Shown piece by piece: positions 7,198-15,558 of a stretch of DNA of 32,586 bases. The notes beneath the pieces were generated by a model, which did no database searches, was not told where the DNA came from, and saw nothing but the letters and a program-made list of their open reading frames with translations. The stretch comes from DATIHQ01 sp035480535 (GTDB taxonomy: Bacteria; Chlamydiota; Chlamydiia; Chlamydiales; SM23-39). The first letter of the stretch is position 1. Every line of letters begins with the position of its first letter. The translations under genes were made by a program, and so were the position numbers. The stretch is from NCBI GenBank assembly GCA_035480535.1, contig DATIHQ010000044.1:1-32586 (forward strand). Reading direction: 5' to 3'.

Positions 7198-8597
7198 TTT
7201 TTCTTGAGCCTCGCGCCATTGGGGGTGTCCTCGATGAGATAGCCGCGCGCTAGGATCGCGTCGCGCATCGCATCGCTGAGTTTGTAATTCTTTTCTTTGC
7301 GCGCCTTTTCCCGCTGGTCTAGGAAATGGAGGAGATCGTGGGGAATGGGCTCTTCTTTTTTGTGAAGGGGCATGACGGCGAGGACGTGATTCCATTGAGA
7401 AAGAAGGTGGAGGATTTGGTCAGCCTGGTGATGGCCTATCTTCTGCTCGTCGCAAAGGGCGTTGATTTCGCGGATCATATCGAAAAGGGCTGCCAGGGCC
7501 ACCGAGATGTTGATATCGTCGGCAAGGGCCGCTTTAAAGCGTAGGTCGGCCTTTTGGAGGAGAGAGTCGACAGAATCGGGAGTTGTTGTTTTGATTTCTC
7601 GCAGGCGGTCGATGAAGTCGTTCATGCGGTGGAGGCTGGCGCGGGCGGCGTCGAGGCCGGGAAGGGTAAAGTTGAGTTGTGTGCGGTAGTGGGTGGAGAG
7701 GAGAAGATAGCGCACTTCATCGCCTGTGTAACCGCGCTGCAGGAGATCGCGAAGGGTGTAGAAATTGCCGAGGCTTTTCGACATCTTTTTATGATCGACG
7801 AGGAGATGCTCGACGTGGACCCAATGGCGGACAAAGGGATGCCCTGTAAAGCATTCCGATTGGGCGATTTCATTTTCATGGTGGGGGAACATATTGTCGA
7901 CGCCGCCACAATGGATATCGATGGTTTCTCCGAGAAGTTTCATCGCCATGGCAGAACATTCAATGTGCCAGCCGGGCCTTCCTTTGCCAAAGGGGCTTTC
8001 CCAGAAGGTCTGTCCATCGCGCGCGGGATCGTAAGCTTTCCAAAGAGTGAAATCGGCGACATTGTCTTTGTCGTATTCGTCAGCTTCATTCTCTCCTGAG
8101 GCGTTCACTTTTAGATCGCCGATGTGCAGATGAGAAAGGCGCCCATAAGAGGGAAATTTGCGGATGGAAAAGTAGATGCTTCCATTGGCGCTCCGGTAGG
8201 CGTATCCCCTATCGAGAAGGCCTTGAATGATGCGGATCATTTCGGGAATGTAATCGGTTGCTGCGGGGTAATGTTCCACTTTTTGGATACTGAGGGTGTG
8301 GAGATCTTCGAAAAAGGCAATGCGATACGGTTCGGTAAAGGCTTTTAGGGGGACATTTTTTGCAATGGCGCCGGCGAGCGTCTTATCATCGACATCGGTG
8401 AGGTTCATCGCCTGATCGATCTTAAAGCCAAAGAATTGGATGGTGCGGCGCAAGAGATCTTCGAATACGTAGGTGCGGAAATTGCCAATGTGGGCAAAGT
8501 TATAGATGGTGGGCCCGCAAGTATACATCTTCACCGTAGAGCCATCCTGCGGCACAATCGCCTCTTTCTCTCGAGTCTCAGTGTTATATAGTTTCAT
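7194..8597 (-). CDS. cysS: Cysteinyl-tRNA synthetase
   Basis: It charges tRNA-Cys. The protein has 467 residues, typical for bacteria. The class I signature H-I-G-N is at 36-39 next to the zinc ligand C27 (Y-T-C-G-P-T), and K-M-S-K-S is at 271-275. Further zinc-site residues are visible in I-E-C-S-A-M and P-H-H-E-N-E. The C-terminal helical anticodon-binding region (about 320-467) includes L-D-Q-R-E-K-A-R-K-E-K-N-Y. The gene starts a single base after the stop of the upstream aas gene and overlaps the downstream winged-helix gene by 4 bases, so the three genes are probably one transcript. Confidence 0.97.
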   Translation of the reverse strand: MKLYNTETREKEAIVPQDGSTVKMYTCGPTIYNFAHIGNFRTYVFEDLLRRTIQFFGFKIDQAMNLTDVDDKTLAGAIAKNVPLKAFTEPYRIAFFEDLHTLSIQKVEHYPAATDYIPEMIRIIQGLLDRGYAYRSANGSIYFSIRKFPSYGRLSHLHIGDLKVNASGENEADEYDKDNVADFTLWKAYDPARDGQTFWESPFGKGRPGWHIECSAMAMKLLGETIDIHCGGVDNMFPHHENEIAQSECFTGHPFVRHWVHVEHLLVDHKKMSKSLGNFYTLRDLLQRGYTGDEVRYLLLSTHYRTQLNFTLPGLDAARASLHRMNDFIDRLREIKTTTPDSVDSLLQKADLRFKAALADDINISVALAALFDMIREINALCDEQKIGHHQADQILHLLSQWNHVLAVMPLHKKEEPIPHDLLHFLDQREKARKEKNYKLSDAMRDAILARGYLIEDTPNGARLKKK

Positions 8598-8598
8598 A

Positions 8599-11280
8599 TT
8601 ATTTCAGTAGGCTTTGGAGGCGGCGGTAATCGGTTTTTCCCGTTCCCATCATGGGGATCTCCTCCACTTTTTGCACCGAGGCGATTTTGATGAGGCGGCT
8701 AAAGCCGGAATGGGAAAGAATCTCATTCGCCATCTCTTGGGTTAAATCGAGCGTTGTAAATAGAATGAGCTGCGATTTGTCGGGATTTCTTTCATCGGCA
8801 ATGACGGCAATGGTGGGTAGGTCAGATTGCACTTGTCCCCGCTTGGAAAATTCCTGAATCAACACCTCTTCCACCGCTCCGAGGCTAATCATCTCTCCGC
8901 CCACTTTTGTGAACCGCTTGAGACGGCCCGATAGGATGAGGTTCCCCTGCGAGTCGAAGTAGCCAATGTCGCCGCTGCGATACCACTTCTTTCCCTCGAT
9001 TTCGATGAAAGGATCGCGGGGATTGCCTAAATAACCATGGAATACATTGGGCCCACGGAAACAGAGTTCCCCTTCTTTTCCTTTGGGGAGAAGTTCTAGG
9101 GTTTCTGGATGAATGGTAATGGCTTCTACATCGGGGAGAAGCTGGCCTACTCCTTTTGGAGGGAGATTGATTCGGGTGAGCGCTAAAACGGGAGAGCATT
9201 CGGTGATTCCATATCCTTCAATGAATTTGGCTCCCAGTTTTTCCGATTTCTTGATTAATTCGGGAGAGGCTTTTTCAGCGCCTGTCACGAAATAGCGGAC
9301 GGTCCGAAGCTGCTTATCTTTGGCGGCATGGAAAAGTCCCTTGAGGAAACTGGGGGGGCTGAGGAAAAGGGTGATCTTCCACCGCTCAATTCCCTCAGCT
9401 AGGGCAAAACTGTCGGTAGGATCGGGATAATAAGCGACGCGCACACCCGCAAATAAGGGAAGGGTGCCAGCAACGGAAAATCCAAAGGAATGAAAGGGGG
9501 GCAAAATCCCATAGACCACATCTGTTTTCTTGAGATGGATGCATTGCAGCGTAGAGCTTTGATTGGTCAATATATTTTTGTGAGTGAGCGGGACTCCTTT
9601 GGGACTCGCCTCAGTGCCGCTGGTAAATAAAATCACAGCGGGAGAATTTTCATTGAGCTTTTTCAATTTCAAAGAGCGCAAAATAAAAGAGGGAGAGCAG
9701 CGAGCTAAAAAAGCTCCTTTAAGCTTCATGGGCAATTTCAGATTTTTTCGAATGTCTTCAAGAAGTTCAAATTGGTCGGATAACTTGCCAAAATCCACAT
9801 TGGAGACTCGATCGAGAAACTTCCAAGAGCTGATGACCCGTTTTGCACCTGAAGTTTTCATCATCTCTTCAAGATAGCGGGGGCCTAGAGTCCAATTGAG
9901 CATGACGGGCACTTTCCCCGCGCATTGGATGGCGAGAATGGCAACGTAAGCGCCTACTGAAGAGGGAAGCAAAATAGCGATATGTTGCTCGGGGAGCGTG
10001 CGGAAATATTGGGAGAGAACTAAAACAGCGAGTTTTAATCTCGAATAACTCAATACGCCAACGACATCATCTCCGCAGGCTGCAGAAGAACTCATCCGCG
10101 CGCAGGCATTGAAAAAAACCTCAATGAACGTCTTCCCCTCCGGAAGAGAAGGTGGAGGGCGATGGGATTCTTCAGGCCAAGTAAATTGCGAGACTTCTCG
10201 ATCTGAATCATCGGAGACGCGCACTCCTGCGGCGAGTTCTAAAACAGATTGCACTGTTTCCATCTCATCTGGATGCACTTCGCCCACATCGTAATTGTGA
10301 GAAATGAATGCGATCATTTCAGCGATATTGAGCGAATCCATGCCTAAATCCATGGCGAGATTCATCTCAGGCTTAATTTCTAAATTTGGCTTATCGAGAA
10401 TCCGTTGAATTTCCTGAACCACTTTCTCTCGGATCTTTTCAGGGATCTCCCCTTCCGCTGCACTCTTTTTCTTGGGCTGATAGACTTCGGGAAGTTTCGG
10501 GTTCCATCGACTATAGGGGATCAGTTTCAGCGGCTCTACTTCATGAACATTGCCTTCATCGTCCCGATATTGGTTGTACCAGCTCTCGAGAAAGCGGTTG
10601 AAATCCAACCTTTCACCCGATCGGGGCAGCCCTTCGGGATTGGATGCAATTTGAATATAGACTTTTCGGCGAGGCGTGAAGAAAATGAGGTTGGTGAAGA
10701 TGTACTTGATCCCATTGAGAAATGTCTTGGCAGGCTCTGGAGAGCGGCCCGTCAGCGCGCGGGAAAAACTGCTTCCCCAAAGACCTGAAGTGCGGATGAG
10801 AACGACATTCGCATCGGGGCATTCCTGGATCAATGCATGGGCGCTCGAGGCTCCCCCTAGCACTTCCTTGCCGCTGCTTTTCAATCTCCCCGCAGGCCAT
10901 AAAATGAAATTCTCTTTCTTTTTGAGTCCGGCGGCGATTAGTTGAACCGATTCTTGCGCTTTTTTGATCTTCAATTGATTGATCCCCGTCCCAAAATTGG
11001 GAACGGGAAGAGAGCCCACCATTCGAATGAAGGGATGAAGAAGGGGGTGGCGGTAGATGTATTCAATGGCCAGCGGGCGCATTCGAAATTTGGGCCAAAG
11101 CCAAATGAAAATCATGAACGGATCCATATGAGCGGGGTGATTCGGAAGGAATAGAATCCCCTCTTTCCCCTGCAACCGCTCTGGATCTAACTGCTCTAAT
11201 CCCTCAATTGTCACTTTATATCGGAGCGATAAAAGCGCCCGCAGACAATAGGAGACCCCCATCCAGAAATAGTAAGACAT
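8599..11280 (-). CDS. aas: Fused acyltransferase (PlsC) - acyl carrier domain - acyl-ACP/acyl-CoA synthetase
   Basis: This 893-residue protein is a fusion that could activate fatty acids and transfer them to lysophospholipid (2-acylglycerophosphoethanolamine acyltransferase / acyl-ACP synthetase). The N-terminal PlsC domain (about 1-230) has the N-H-P-A-H-M-D motif (HX4D, H48 and D53). A phosphopantetheine carrier domain (about 282-352) contains D-L-G-M-D-S-L, with S316 as the attachment site. An AMP-forming ligase (about 385-893) has the T-S-G-T-E-A-S-P-K-G loop near 553-562, E-G-Y-G-I-T-E-C at 688-695, Y-R-S-G-D at 767-771 and the catalytic-type Lys in G-T-G-K (K882). E. coli Aas lacks the internal carrier domain; as I recall, C. 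trachomatis has separate acyltransferase and aas genes. The built-in carrier suggests substrate channelling. No strong ribosome site is seen before the ATG. Confidence 0.93.
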   Translation of the reverse strand: MSYYFWMGVSYCLRALLSLRYKVTIEGLEQLDPERLQGKEGILFLPNHPAHMDPFMIFIWLWPKFRMRPLAIEYIYRHPLLHPFIRMVGSLPVPNFGTGINQLKIKKAQESVQLIAAGLKKKENFILWPAGRLKSSGKEVLGGASSAHALIQECPDANVVLIRTSGLWGSSFSRALTGRSPEPAKTFLNGIKYIFTNLIFFTPRRKVYIQIASNPEGLPRSGERLDFNRFLESWYNQYRDDEGNVHEVEPLKLIPYSRWNPKLPEVYQPKKKSAAEGEIPEKIREKVVQEIQRILDKPNLEIKPEMNLAMDLGMDSLNIAEMIAFISHNYDVGEVHPDEMETVQSVLELAAGVRVSDDSDREVSQFTWPEESHRPPPSLPEGKTFIEVFFNACARMSSSAACGDDVVGVLSYSRLKLAVLVLSQYFRTLPEQHIAILLPSSVGAYVAILAIQCAGKVPVMLNWTLGPRYLEEMMKTSGAKRVISSWKFLDRVSNVDFGKLSDQFELLEDIRKNLKLPMKLKGAFLARCSPSFILRSLKLKKLNENSPAVILFTSGTEASPKGVPLTHKNILTNQSSTLQCIHLKKTDVVYGILPPFHSFGFSVAGTLPLFAGVRVAYYPDPTDSFALAEGIERWKITLFLSPPSFLKGLFHAAKDKQLRTVRYFVTGAEKASPELIKKSEKLGAKFIEGYGITECSPVLALTRINLPPKGVGQLLPDVEAITIHPETLELLPKGKEGELCFRGPNVFHGYLGNPRDPFIEIEGKKWYRSGDIGYFDSQGNLILSGRLKRFTKVGGEMISLGAVEEVLIQEFSKRGQVQSDLPTIAVIADERNPDKSQLILFTTLDLTQEMANEILSHSGFSRLIKIASVQKVEEIPMMGTGKTDYRRLQSLLK

Positions 11281-11347
11281 TATGAAACCGTTAATTTTCC
11301 CTCTATTTTTATCTTTATGGGGGTTTTGAGCCAGCTTTTTTTCGATC

Positions 11348-11376
11348 TAGACTTTTTTTAAGGATTTGTTTATACA
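11348..11376 (+). promoter_or_regulatory. Candidate promoter of the 91-residue protein gene
   Basis: TAGACT (11348-11353) and TATACA (11371-11376), each matching four of six consensus positions, are separated by exactly 17 bases. The start codon of the following gene is 35 bases downstream of the -10 box. The call rests on spacing and match only. Confidence 0.35.
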
Positions 11377-11411
11377 TAAGAATTTATTGGTTTTCCTTTA
11401 AGGAGGATTTT

Positions 11412-11687
11412 ATGGATGGAATACGTGGAGTCGGTGGATCAAAAGGTCATATCCACTACATCTCTCCCACTGGGAGCGGATTCACAAAAAAGCAAAAAGC
11501 AGCGCTGCATGAATTGTCGGAAGAAGTCTTCGGCATGCTTGAAGAGAGCTGTGAAGCCACTGCCAGCTATGTCAACAGCAGGGTTTCTGGGCTTCCTAGA
11601 CCCACTGAAAAACAAATTAGCAAGAAAGAGCTCCGCTATACTGCTGGAAGAATTGCCGATAAAGCGGCCAATATCTTTAACGTTTAA
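11412..11687 (+). CDS. Small protein of unknown function, 91 residues
   Basis: I do not recognise it. An excellent ribosome site (AAGGAGG) stands 5 bases before the ATG, which decides this frame over an overlapping frame starting at 11416. The protein is soluble and probably helical: a Gly-rich start (M-D-G-I-R-G-V-G-G), a helix around 22-50 with acidic residues (A-A-L-H-E-L-S-E-E-V-F), and a basic-amphipathic C-terminal helix (K-K-E-L-R-Y-T-A-G-R-I-A-D-K-A). There is no signal peptide or membrane segment. It sits alone between the aas operon, which runs the other way, and the glycosyltransferases. Its last 11 bases overlap the end of the opposite-strand glycosyltransferase gene. It may be a lineage-specific regulator or a secreted small protein (inference). 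Confidence 0.65.
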   Translation: MDGIRGVGGSKGHIHYISPTGSGFTKKQKAALHELSEEVFGMLEESCEATASYVNSRVSGLPRPTEKQISKKELRYTAGRIADKAANIFNV

Positions 11688-13290
11688 TGAACTCGGGGAT
11701 GAATTCGCAGTGGGGAGAGACGTTCTCCACTCTGTAGAATTGTTCGATGTCGATTTTTAACCCCTGGTTAAACTTTTCTAGAAGTTGTTCCGGAGTTAAA
11801 AAATTCATATGGGGATTGCCTGTCCTGCCCACAATGTTGAGTGGGATATTCACCATTTTAGAATGCTCGAAGTAGAGTCCAATGGCCAGCGGCGCCCCGC
11901 CTGTTTTTGCCCAGTTGAATTCAAGGCTGTTGGGGGTCTTATATTTTAATTTCTTGAAGGCCTCTTGCAGTTGGGCTTTTCGATAGAGCGTGAGATCGAG
12001 GCTATTGGGAAAGGCCCAGTCAGATTGTGCGGTGCGGATATCCCAGGCAAAAACGCCGCTGGCGACAGGAATGCTGGGTGGGACAGCTTGCGGCTGCCCT
12101 GTTTGATAGCAATAGCGGATATGCTTGCCAAAGCGGAGATAAAAGCCATAAGCCCCCGTCTTTTCCATCAGGTCCATGCATTGCTTGAGATCGACAAAAT
12201 CCTTTACGATCATGTCGTCGACGCCAAACAGGATATATTCTGAGGGAGAGCCAAAGACGATTTTCAACACATTGGGCTTGAAATCATGCTTTGGATCTTT
12301 TGATTGGGCGACAAACTTCACCTGTGGAAAGGCTTCTTTCACCTTTTCATAGCCCTCCTGAAAAGCTGGATTGCTGGCTCGATAGAGTACGGACACCCTC
12401 TCGTATCCTGTGACATAGCGATGGAGCGACTCAAGGCAGGAATAGAGCTGCAAAGGGCGGTTAAAAGAAAAGAGGAGCACATCGATTTTTTCTTTGGCAT
12501 CTCTCACCTTGGGAAATTGGGCCAGCGCTGTGTAGCTCGACAATTGAGGAAAGGATTCCCCTTCTTTAAAGCAAGAGGCTTGATTTTGAAAAACAAGCGG
12601 TTCACTCACAGTTCTGACTCTTCCGCCAGAAAGTTCCAAAAGAGGCTCGAGGTAGACCTCTGGAGTCATGGCGAATTTCCCATCTTTGAATAGATCGTGG
12701 AGGCGGATCTGCTTAAAGATGGCGCTATAGAAAGAACAAAGTGGTTTCTCAGCCATCTCGTAGCTGGGGTATTCGATCGATGGGCCAAAGCTCATCCAGA
12801 CATCGGGATTTTGATAAATCCCATTCAATCGGCTTAAGACCATTGGGTGGGTGAGCCAATCCTTAGCGTCTAGAGGAATGGCGATCTCTCGATCCAAACA
12901 GCTATCGATGGCGCGATACAGCGAGGCGACAGGACCTAAACAGCTTTCATTCCGAATGAGAATGACGCGATGATCTTGCTGATTTTCAACAATGAATTTT
13001 TGCGCCTTTTCTGTCGTCCCATCTACAGATCCATCATCGACTAAAATCACCCGATAATAATCATAATCTTGCTCAAACACCGAGCGGAGCGCTTTTTCGC
13101 ACCATCCGCTTTGATTGTAGGCATAGAGAATGATGGCAAACGATTTATGTTCCGCGATGGGGAGATTCCTTTCAGGATGAATCCCTGCAATCGGGGCTGC
13201 CTTTTCTTTCCTTACTTCGGGCTCCCTCCCCTGCCAGTAGCCAAAAATTCCGACCCCTAAAAGAAAGAACAAAGCAAAGAAGCGGCTCAT
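11677..13290 (-). CDS. Membrane-anchored two-domain glycosyltransferase (family 2-like)
   Basis: The protein has 537 residues. It begins with a single N-terminal membrane anchor or uncleaved signal (about 4-19). A family 2 GT-A domain follows (about 50-235): F-A-I-I-L-Y-A-Y-N, then I-L-V-D-D-G-S-V-D-G-T (82-92), the nucleotide-sugar-binding signature. The metal-site DxD appears as L-D-A-K-D (140-144). A second region (about 268-537) starts again with V-L-L-F-S-F-N-R-P and has F-G-V-D-D-M (355-360), suggesting a second, divergent GT-A fold. It overlaps the upstream gene by 4 bases (ATGA), and the two N-terminal domains are clear paralogues. Sugar donor and acceptor are unknown. An N-terminal anchor is unusual for cytoplasmic GT2 enzymes, so its orientation in the membrane is uncertain. 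Confidence 0.8.
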   Translation of the reverse strand: MSRFFALFFLLGVGIFGYWQGREPEVRKEKAAPIAGIHPERNLPIAEHKSFAIILYAYNQSGWCEKALRSVFEQDYDYYRVILVDDGSVDGTTEKAQKFIVENQQDHRVILIRNESCLGPVASLYRAIDSCLDREIAIPLDAKDWLTHPMVLSRLNGIYQNPDVWMSFGPSIEYPSYEMAEKPLCSFYSAIFKQIRLHDLFKDGKFAMTPEVYLEPLLELSGGRVRTVSEPLVFQNQASCFKEGESFPQLSSYTALAQFPKVRDAKEKIDVLLFSFNRPLQLYSCLESLHRYVTGYERVSVLYRASNPAFQEGYEKVKEAFPQVKFVAQSKDPKHDFKPNVLKIVFGSPSEYILFGVDDMIVKDFVDLKQCMDLMEKTGAYGFYLRFGKHIRYCYQTGQPQAVPPSIPVASGVFAWDIRTAQSDWAFPNSLDLTLYRKAQLQEAFKKLKYKTPNSLEFNWAKTGGAPLAIGLYFEHSKMVNIPLNIVGRTGNPHMNFLTPEQLLEKFNQGLKIDIEQFYRVENVSPHCEFIPEFIKR

Positions 13291-14183
13291 GGCATTTCCT
13301 CGCTCTTAAAAGGGAGTAGTGAAAGCACTGTATAAGGATTTAAGCTGCGGATGAATCGCTCGGATCTCTCTCGCAATTCTCGATCTTCTTTCATCGCCAT
13401 TTGCCGATTGCAGATGTAGAGAATTTCTGAAACATATTGGAAATGATCTCTTCCCATTTCTAACAGCGGAATCATATAAGCTAATTCATTGGAGAGGAAT
13501 TTCCCTTGGAAAATCAGATCGGCTTCTTGAATTTTCCTAAAAAGAGCGGCATAAAATGTTTTTAAATGGAACGAGCCAAAAGAAGCTCCCCGAAAGCCAT
13601 CTCTCAGCTCTTTTGCTTTAAACGCCTTTGCCTCTCCCATCTGAAAGGTGGGAAAATCTCTGGAGGAGCCAAACGTGAGCCACAAATCGGGATCAGCGTA
13701 ATAGGCATTGAGCCGTTGCAGCACCCATTCATGCGAGAGCCAGTCATTCCCATCGAGAACTACCACAATCTCTTCATCGGCACAAACTTCCACCGCTCGA
13801 ACGAGATTTGACAAATCCCCTCCCCTCTTTTCATTGCGGACCAGCGTCACCTTCAATAAATGATCGCTATCGTAGAGCAAATCGCGGGCGAGCTCGTAGC
13901 TCCCATCATTGGAAGCATCATCGATGTAGATGATGCGGAAATTTTCATAATTTTGGCTAAAGAGAGATTTGAGGGTTTTCTCGACGCTGGCGCCGTTGTT
14001 GTATCCCTCAACAACGACAACAAACGGCCGATTTTGCAGAGGAAAGGGATTGGGGCGGAAGCCGTGGTCAAATACCTCTTCCCTCGCCGCCGCCACACTC
14101 CGTTGATGAAGCCAGCGGGCAGAGGCATAGCCTGCAGCAAACACAGCACCGACTAAAAGGAAAAAGAGAACAAGTCTTTTCAT
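13287..14183 (-). CDS. Membrane-anchored family 2 glycosyltransferase
   Basis: The protein has 298 residues from the ATG at 14183 (a TTG two codons upstream is possible). It has an N-terminal hydrophobic anchor (about 5-20) and a GT-A domain: F-V-V-V-V-E-G-Y-N-N, then I-Y-I-D-D-A-S-N-D-G-S (D88, D89), and L-D-G-N-D-W-L in place of the metal-binding DxD. It matches the first half of the following gene along its length, for example W-L-S-H-E-W-V-L-Q-R-L-N versus W-L-T-H-P-M-V-L-S-R-L-N. The pair is therefore a tandem duplication, with the second copy fused to an extra domain. The stop overlaps the next ATG (ATGA). The role is probably in surface glycan or lipid-linked sugar synthesis (inference). 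No strong ribosome site is visible. Confidence 0.8.
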   Translation of the reverse strand: MKRLVLFFLLVGAVFAAGYASARWLHQRSVAAAREEVFDHGFRPNPFPLQNRPFVVVVEGYNNGASVEKTLKSLFSQNYENFRIIYIDDASNDGSYELARDLLYDSDHLLKVTLVRNEKRGGDLSNLVRAVEVCADEEIVVVLDGNDWLSHEWVLQRLNAYYADPDLWLTFGSSRDFPTFQMGEAKAFKAKELRDGFRGASFGSFHLKTFYAALFRKIQEADLIFQGKFLSNELAYMIPLLEMGRDHFQYVSEILYICNRQMAMKEDRELRERSERFIRSLNPYTVLSLLPFKSEEMP

Positions 14184-14260
14184 TTGCAAAGATTGATTTT
14201 CTCAAAATTCCCGTTGAATGCAAGAACTATCTAACAAGCTTAGATATAAAAATCCAGATT

Positions 14261-14282
14261 ACCTCCGTCCTGGGACGGAGGT
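14261..14282 (-). terminator. Perfect hairpin downstream of bioY, likely terminator
   Basis: ACCTCCGTCC (14261-14270) and GGACGGAGGT (14273-14282) form a perfect 10-bp GC-rich stem with a 2-base loop (4 bases in practice). It begins 6 bases after the bioY stop on the - strand. A TTTTT tract follows about 9 bases later (in GGATTTTTATA). The distance of the T-run from the stem is longer than ideal, so termination is likely but not certain. Confidence 0.55.
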
Positions 14283-14288
14283 GTAAGG

Positions 14289-14834
14289 TTATTGACTTCG
14301 AGTCTGACCGATTAATTTCATGGCGATGAAGGTCTTGAGGATGTTGCCGGGGATGAAGGGCATGAAGCCAAGCCAAATGGCTTTTGTGAATCCGACAAAG
14401 GTAGAGAGATAGCCCACTCCAAAAAAGAACATCGTAGCGCTGCCAGCGAGAAAGGCCAGGAGCGTATTGAGTAGCGTTTTGGGTAGTTGTTGCGAGAGGG
14501 CGCCGGTGAGGTAGGCGGCGATGGGGTAGCTGAGGAGATAGCCGCCGGTGGGGCCAACGAAACGAGTGAGGCCGCAAGGCGTTCCATTGTTGGCGAAAAC
14601 GGGGAGGCCAATGGCGCCTTGGGCGAGGAAAAGGAGGACGGCTGCGGTGGCTCGTTTAGGCCCGAGGAGAATGGCAAGAGCAAGAATAAGCGTGTCTTGC
14701 GTCGAGAGGGGAACGGGAGAAAAAGGAAGGGGGAAGGAGAATTGCCCAAAGAGGCCGATCAGGAGGCTAGATAGGATGACAATGCAAACGTCTTGGATCT
14801 TTGAATTTTCTAAAGTGAGTGTTTTGGTGTACAT
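14289..14834 (-). CDS. bioY: Biotin transporter substrate-binding subunit BioY
   Basis: This is the S-component of an energy-coupling-factor biotin importer, an integral inner-membrane protein of 181 residues with about six membrane segments. Family features include the P-V-P-L-S-T-Q-D segment after the first helix, L-G-P-K-R-A, and the conserved F-V-G-P-T-G-G-Y-L-L-S-Y loop. The ATG at 14834 is chosen because AGAGGAA lies just upstream; a longer frame to 14861 lacks this. The first 25 bases overlap the end of the preceding glycosyltransferase-like gene. No EcfA/EcfT genes are seen in the window, so it may work alone or with shared modules elsewhere. With fatty-acid synthesis (fabF) in the same operon, supply of biotin for acetyl-CoA carboxylase is a reasonable link. 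Confidence 0.92.
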   Translation of the reverse strand: MYTKTLTLENSKIQDVCIVILSSLLIGLFGQFSFPLPFSPVPLSTQDTLILALAILLGPKRATAAVLLFLAQGAIGLPVFANNGTPCGLTRFVGPTGGYLLSYPIAAYLTGALSQQLPKTLLNTLLAFLAGSATMFFFGVGYLSTFVGFTKAIWLGFMPFIPGNILKTFIAMKLIGQTRSQ

Positions 14835-15553
14835 AATTCCTCTTTTGTAAGTTGCTCCCAATTCAGACAGGGAGAGGCAAATTCAGGTTCGGCATGGGTA
14901 GAGAAGCCGGGAAGGGAAGAGATGAGCGTCGCTCCTTGGGCAAGGAGATGACAGAATTTTTCATGGTCGGCGCTAATCTTTCGCCCCTCGGAGAATCGGC
15001 GGTGGGTGGGGAGATGTTGCATGAGGGTTTTATAGCGGACAGCAAAAGTTTGGGTGGTAGAGGGCGTGGTGCGCCAATGGCAAGAGGGGGTGATAAAGAT
15101 TTTCGAGGCAAGCGTTTGATACATGGGGAGAAAGTATTTATCGCGATGGTCGTAGAGAGTTACGTAGTCGACGTTGGGGAGTTGGAAGCCTTCGAGTAGG
15201 ATATCGATCCAGCCTGGACGGTGAAAGTAATCGTCTTCGACAAAATAGAGGATGGTGTCGGGGTCAAGGTTCAGTTTCTCAACGTGAGAAAGAAGCTGGA
15301 GAAACGAATTGGCCTCGCTCCCCGCTTCCACTTCGATCACGGGAAAGCGCTTCTCTGCATTTAAAAAATGGTCCTTTCGGCTGCCATCGAAAAAAAAGGT
15401 GAGGTTGGCTTTTTTGGGATCGAGTGTTGCTAGCAGATTGCGATAGCAAAACTCTCTACTGAAATAGGGAAATCTCTTTTTATGCTGGCTGATCGAAGAA
15501 AAAAGACAATGCCTGGAAAAGATTTCGATTTTCTTGGAGTTCCAGAAAGCCAT
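14810..15553 (-). CDS. Glycosyltransferase-like protein of unknown specificity
   Basis: The protein has 247 residues and no membrane segment. It contains a GT-A-like nucleotide-sugar core: N-L-T-F-F-F-D-G-S near residue 50, then T-I-L-Y-F-V-E-D-D-Y-F-H-R-P-G-W (about 99-114), where E-D-D probably binds metal and the sugar nucleotide, and later D-H-E-K-F (about 196-200) as a candidate catalytic segment. A stretch T-P-S-C-H-W-R-T-T-P-S-T-T lies between them. AGGA precedes the ATG. It sits 5 bases after the nudix gene and overlaps bioY by 25 bases, so it belongs to the fabF operon. The glycosyltransferase call is based on fold motifs; donor, acceptor and pathway are unknown. Confidence 0.65.
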   Translation of the reverse strand: MAFWNSKKIEIFSRHCLFSSISQHKKRFPYFSREFCYRNLLATLDPKKANLTFFFDGSRKDHFLNAEKRFPVIEVEAGSEANSFLQLLSHVEKLNLDPDTILYFVEDDYFHRPGWIDILLEGFQLPNVDYVTLYDHRDKYFLPMYQTLASKIFITPSCHWRTTPSTTQTFAVRYKTLMQHLPTHRRFSEGRKISADHEKFCHLLAQGATLISSLPGFSTHAEPEFASPCLNWEQLTKEELCTPKHSL

Positions 15554-15558
15554 ATGTC

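Noticed and set aside
7554..8099. 181-residue open frame antisense to cysS
   Set aside because: It is the mirror of conserved CysS sequence including the KMSKS region; no motif of its own.
11416..11760. Alternative 114-residue frame overlapping the 91-residue gene
   Set aside because: The frame at 11412 has the better spacing from AAGGAGG and a more protein-like composition, while this one runs into the convergent glycosyltransferase gene.
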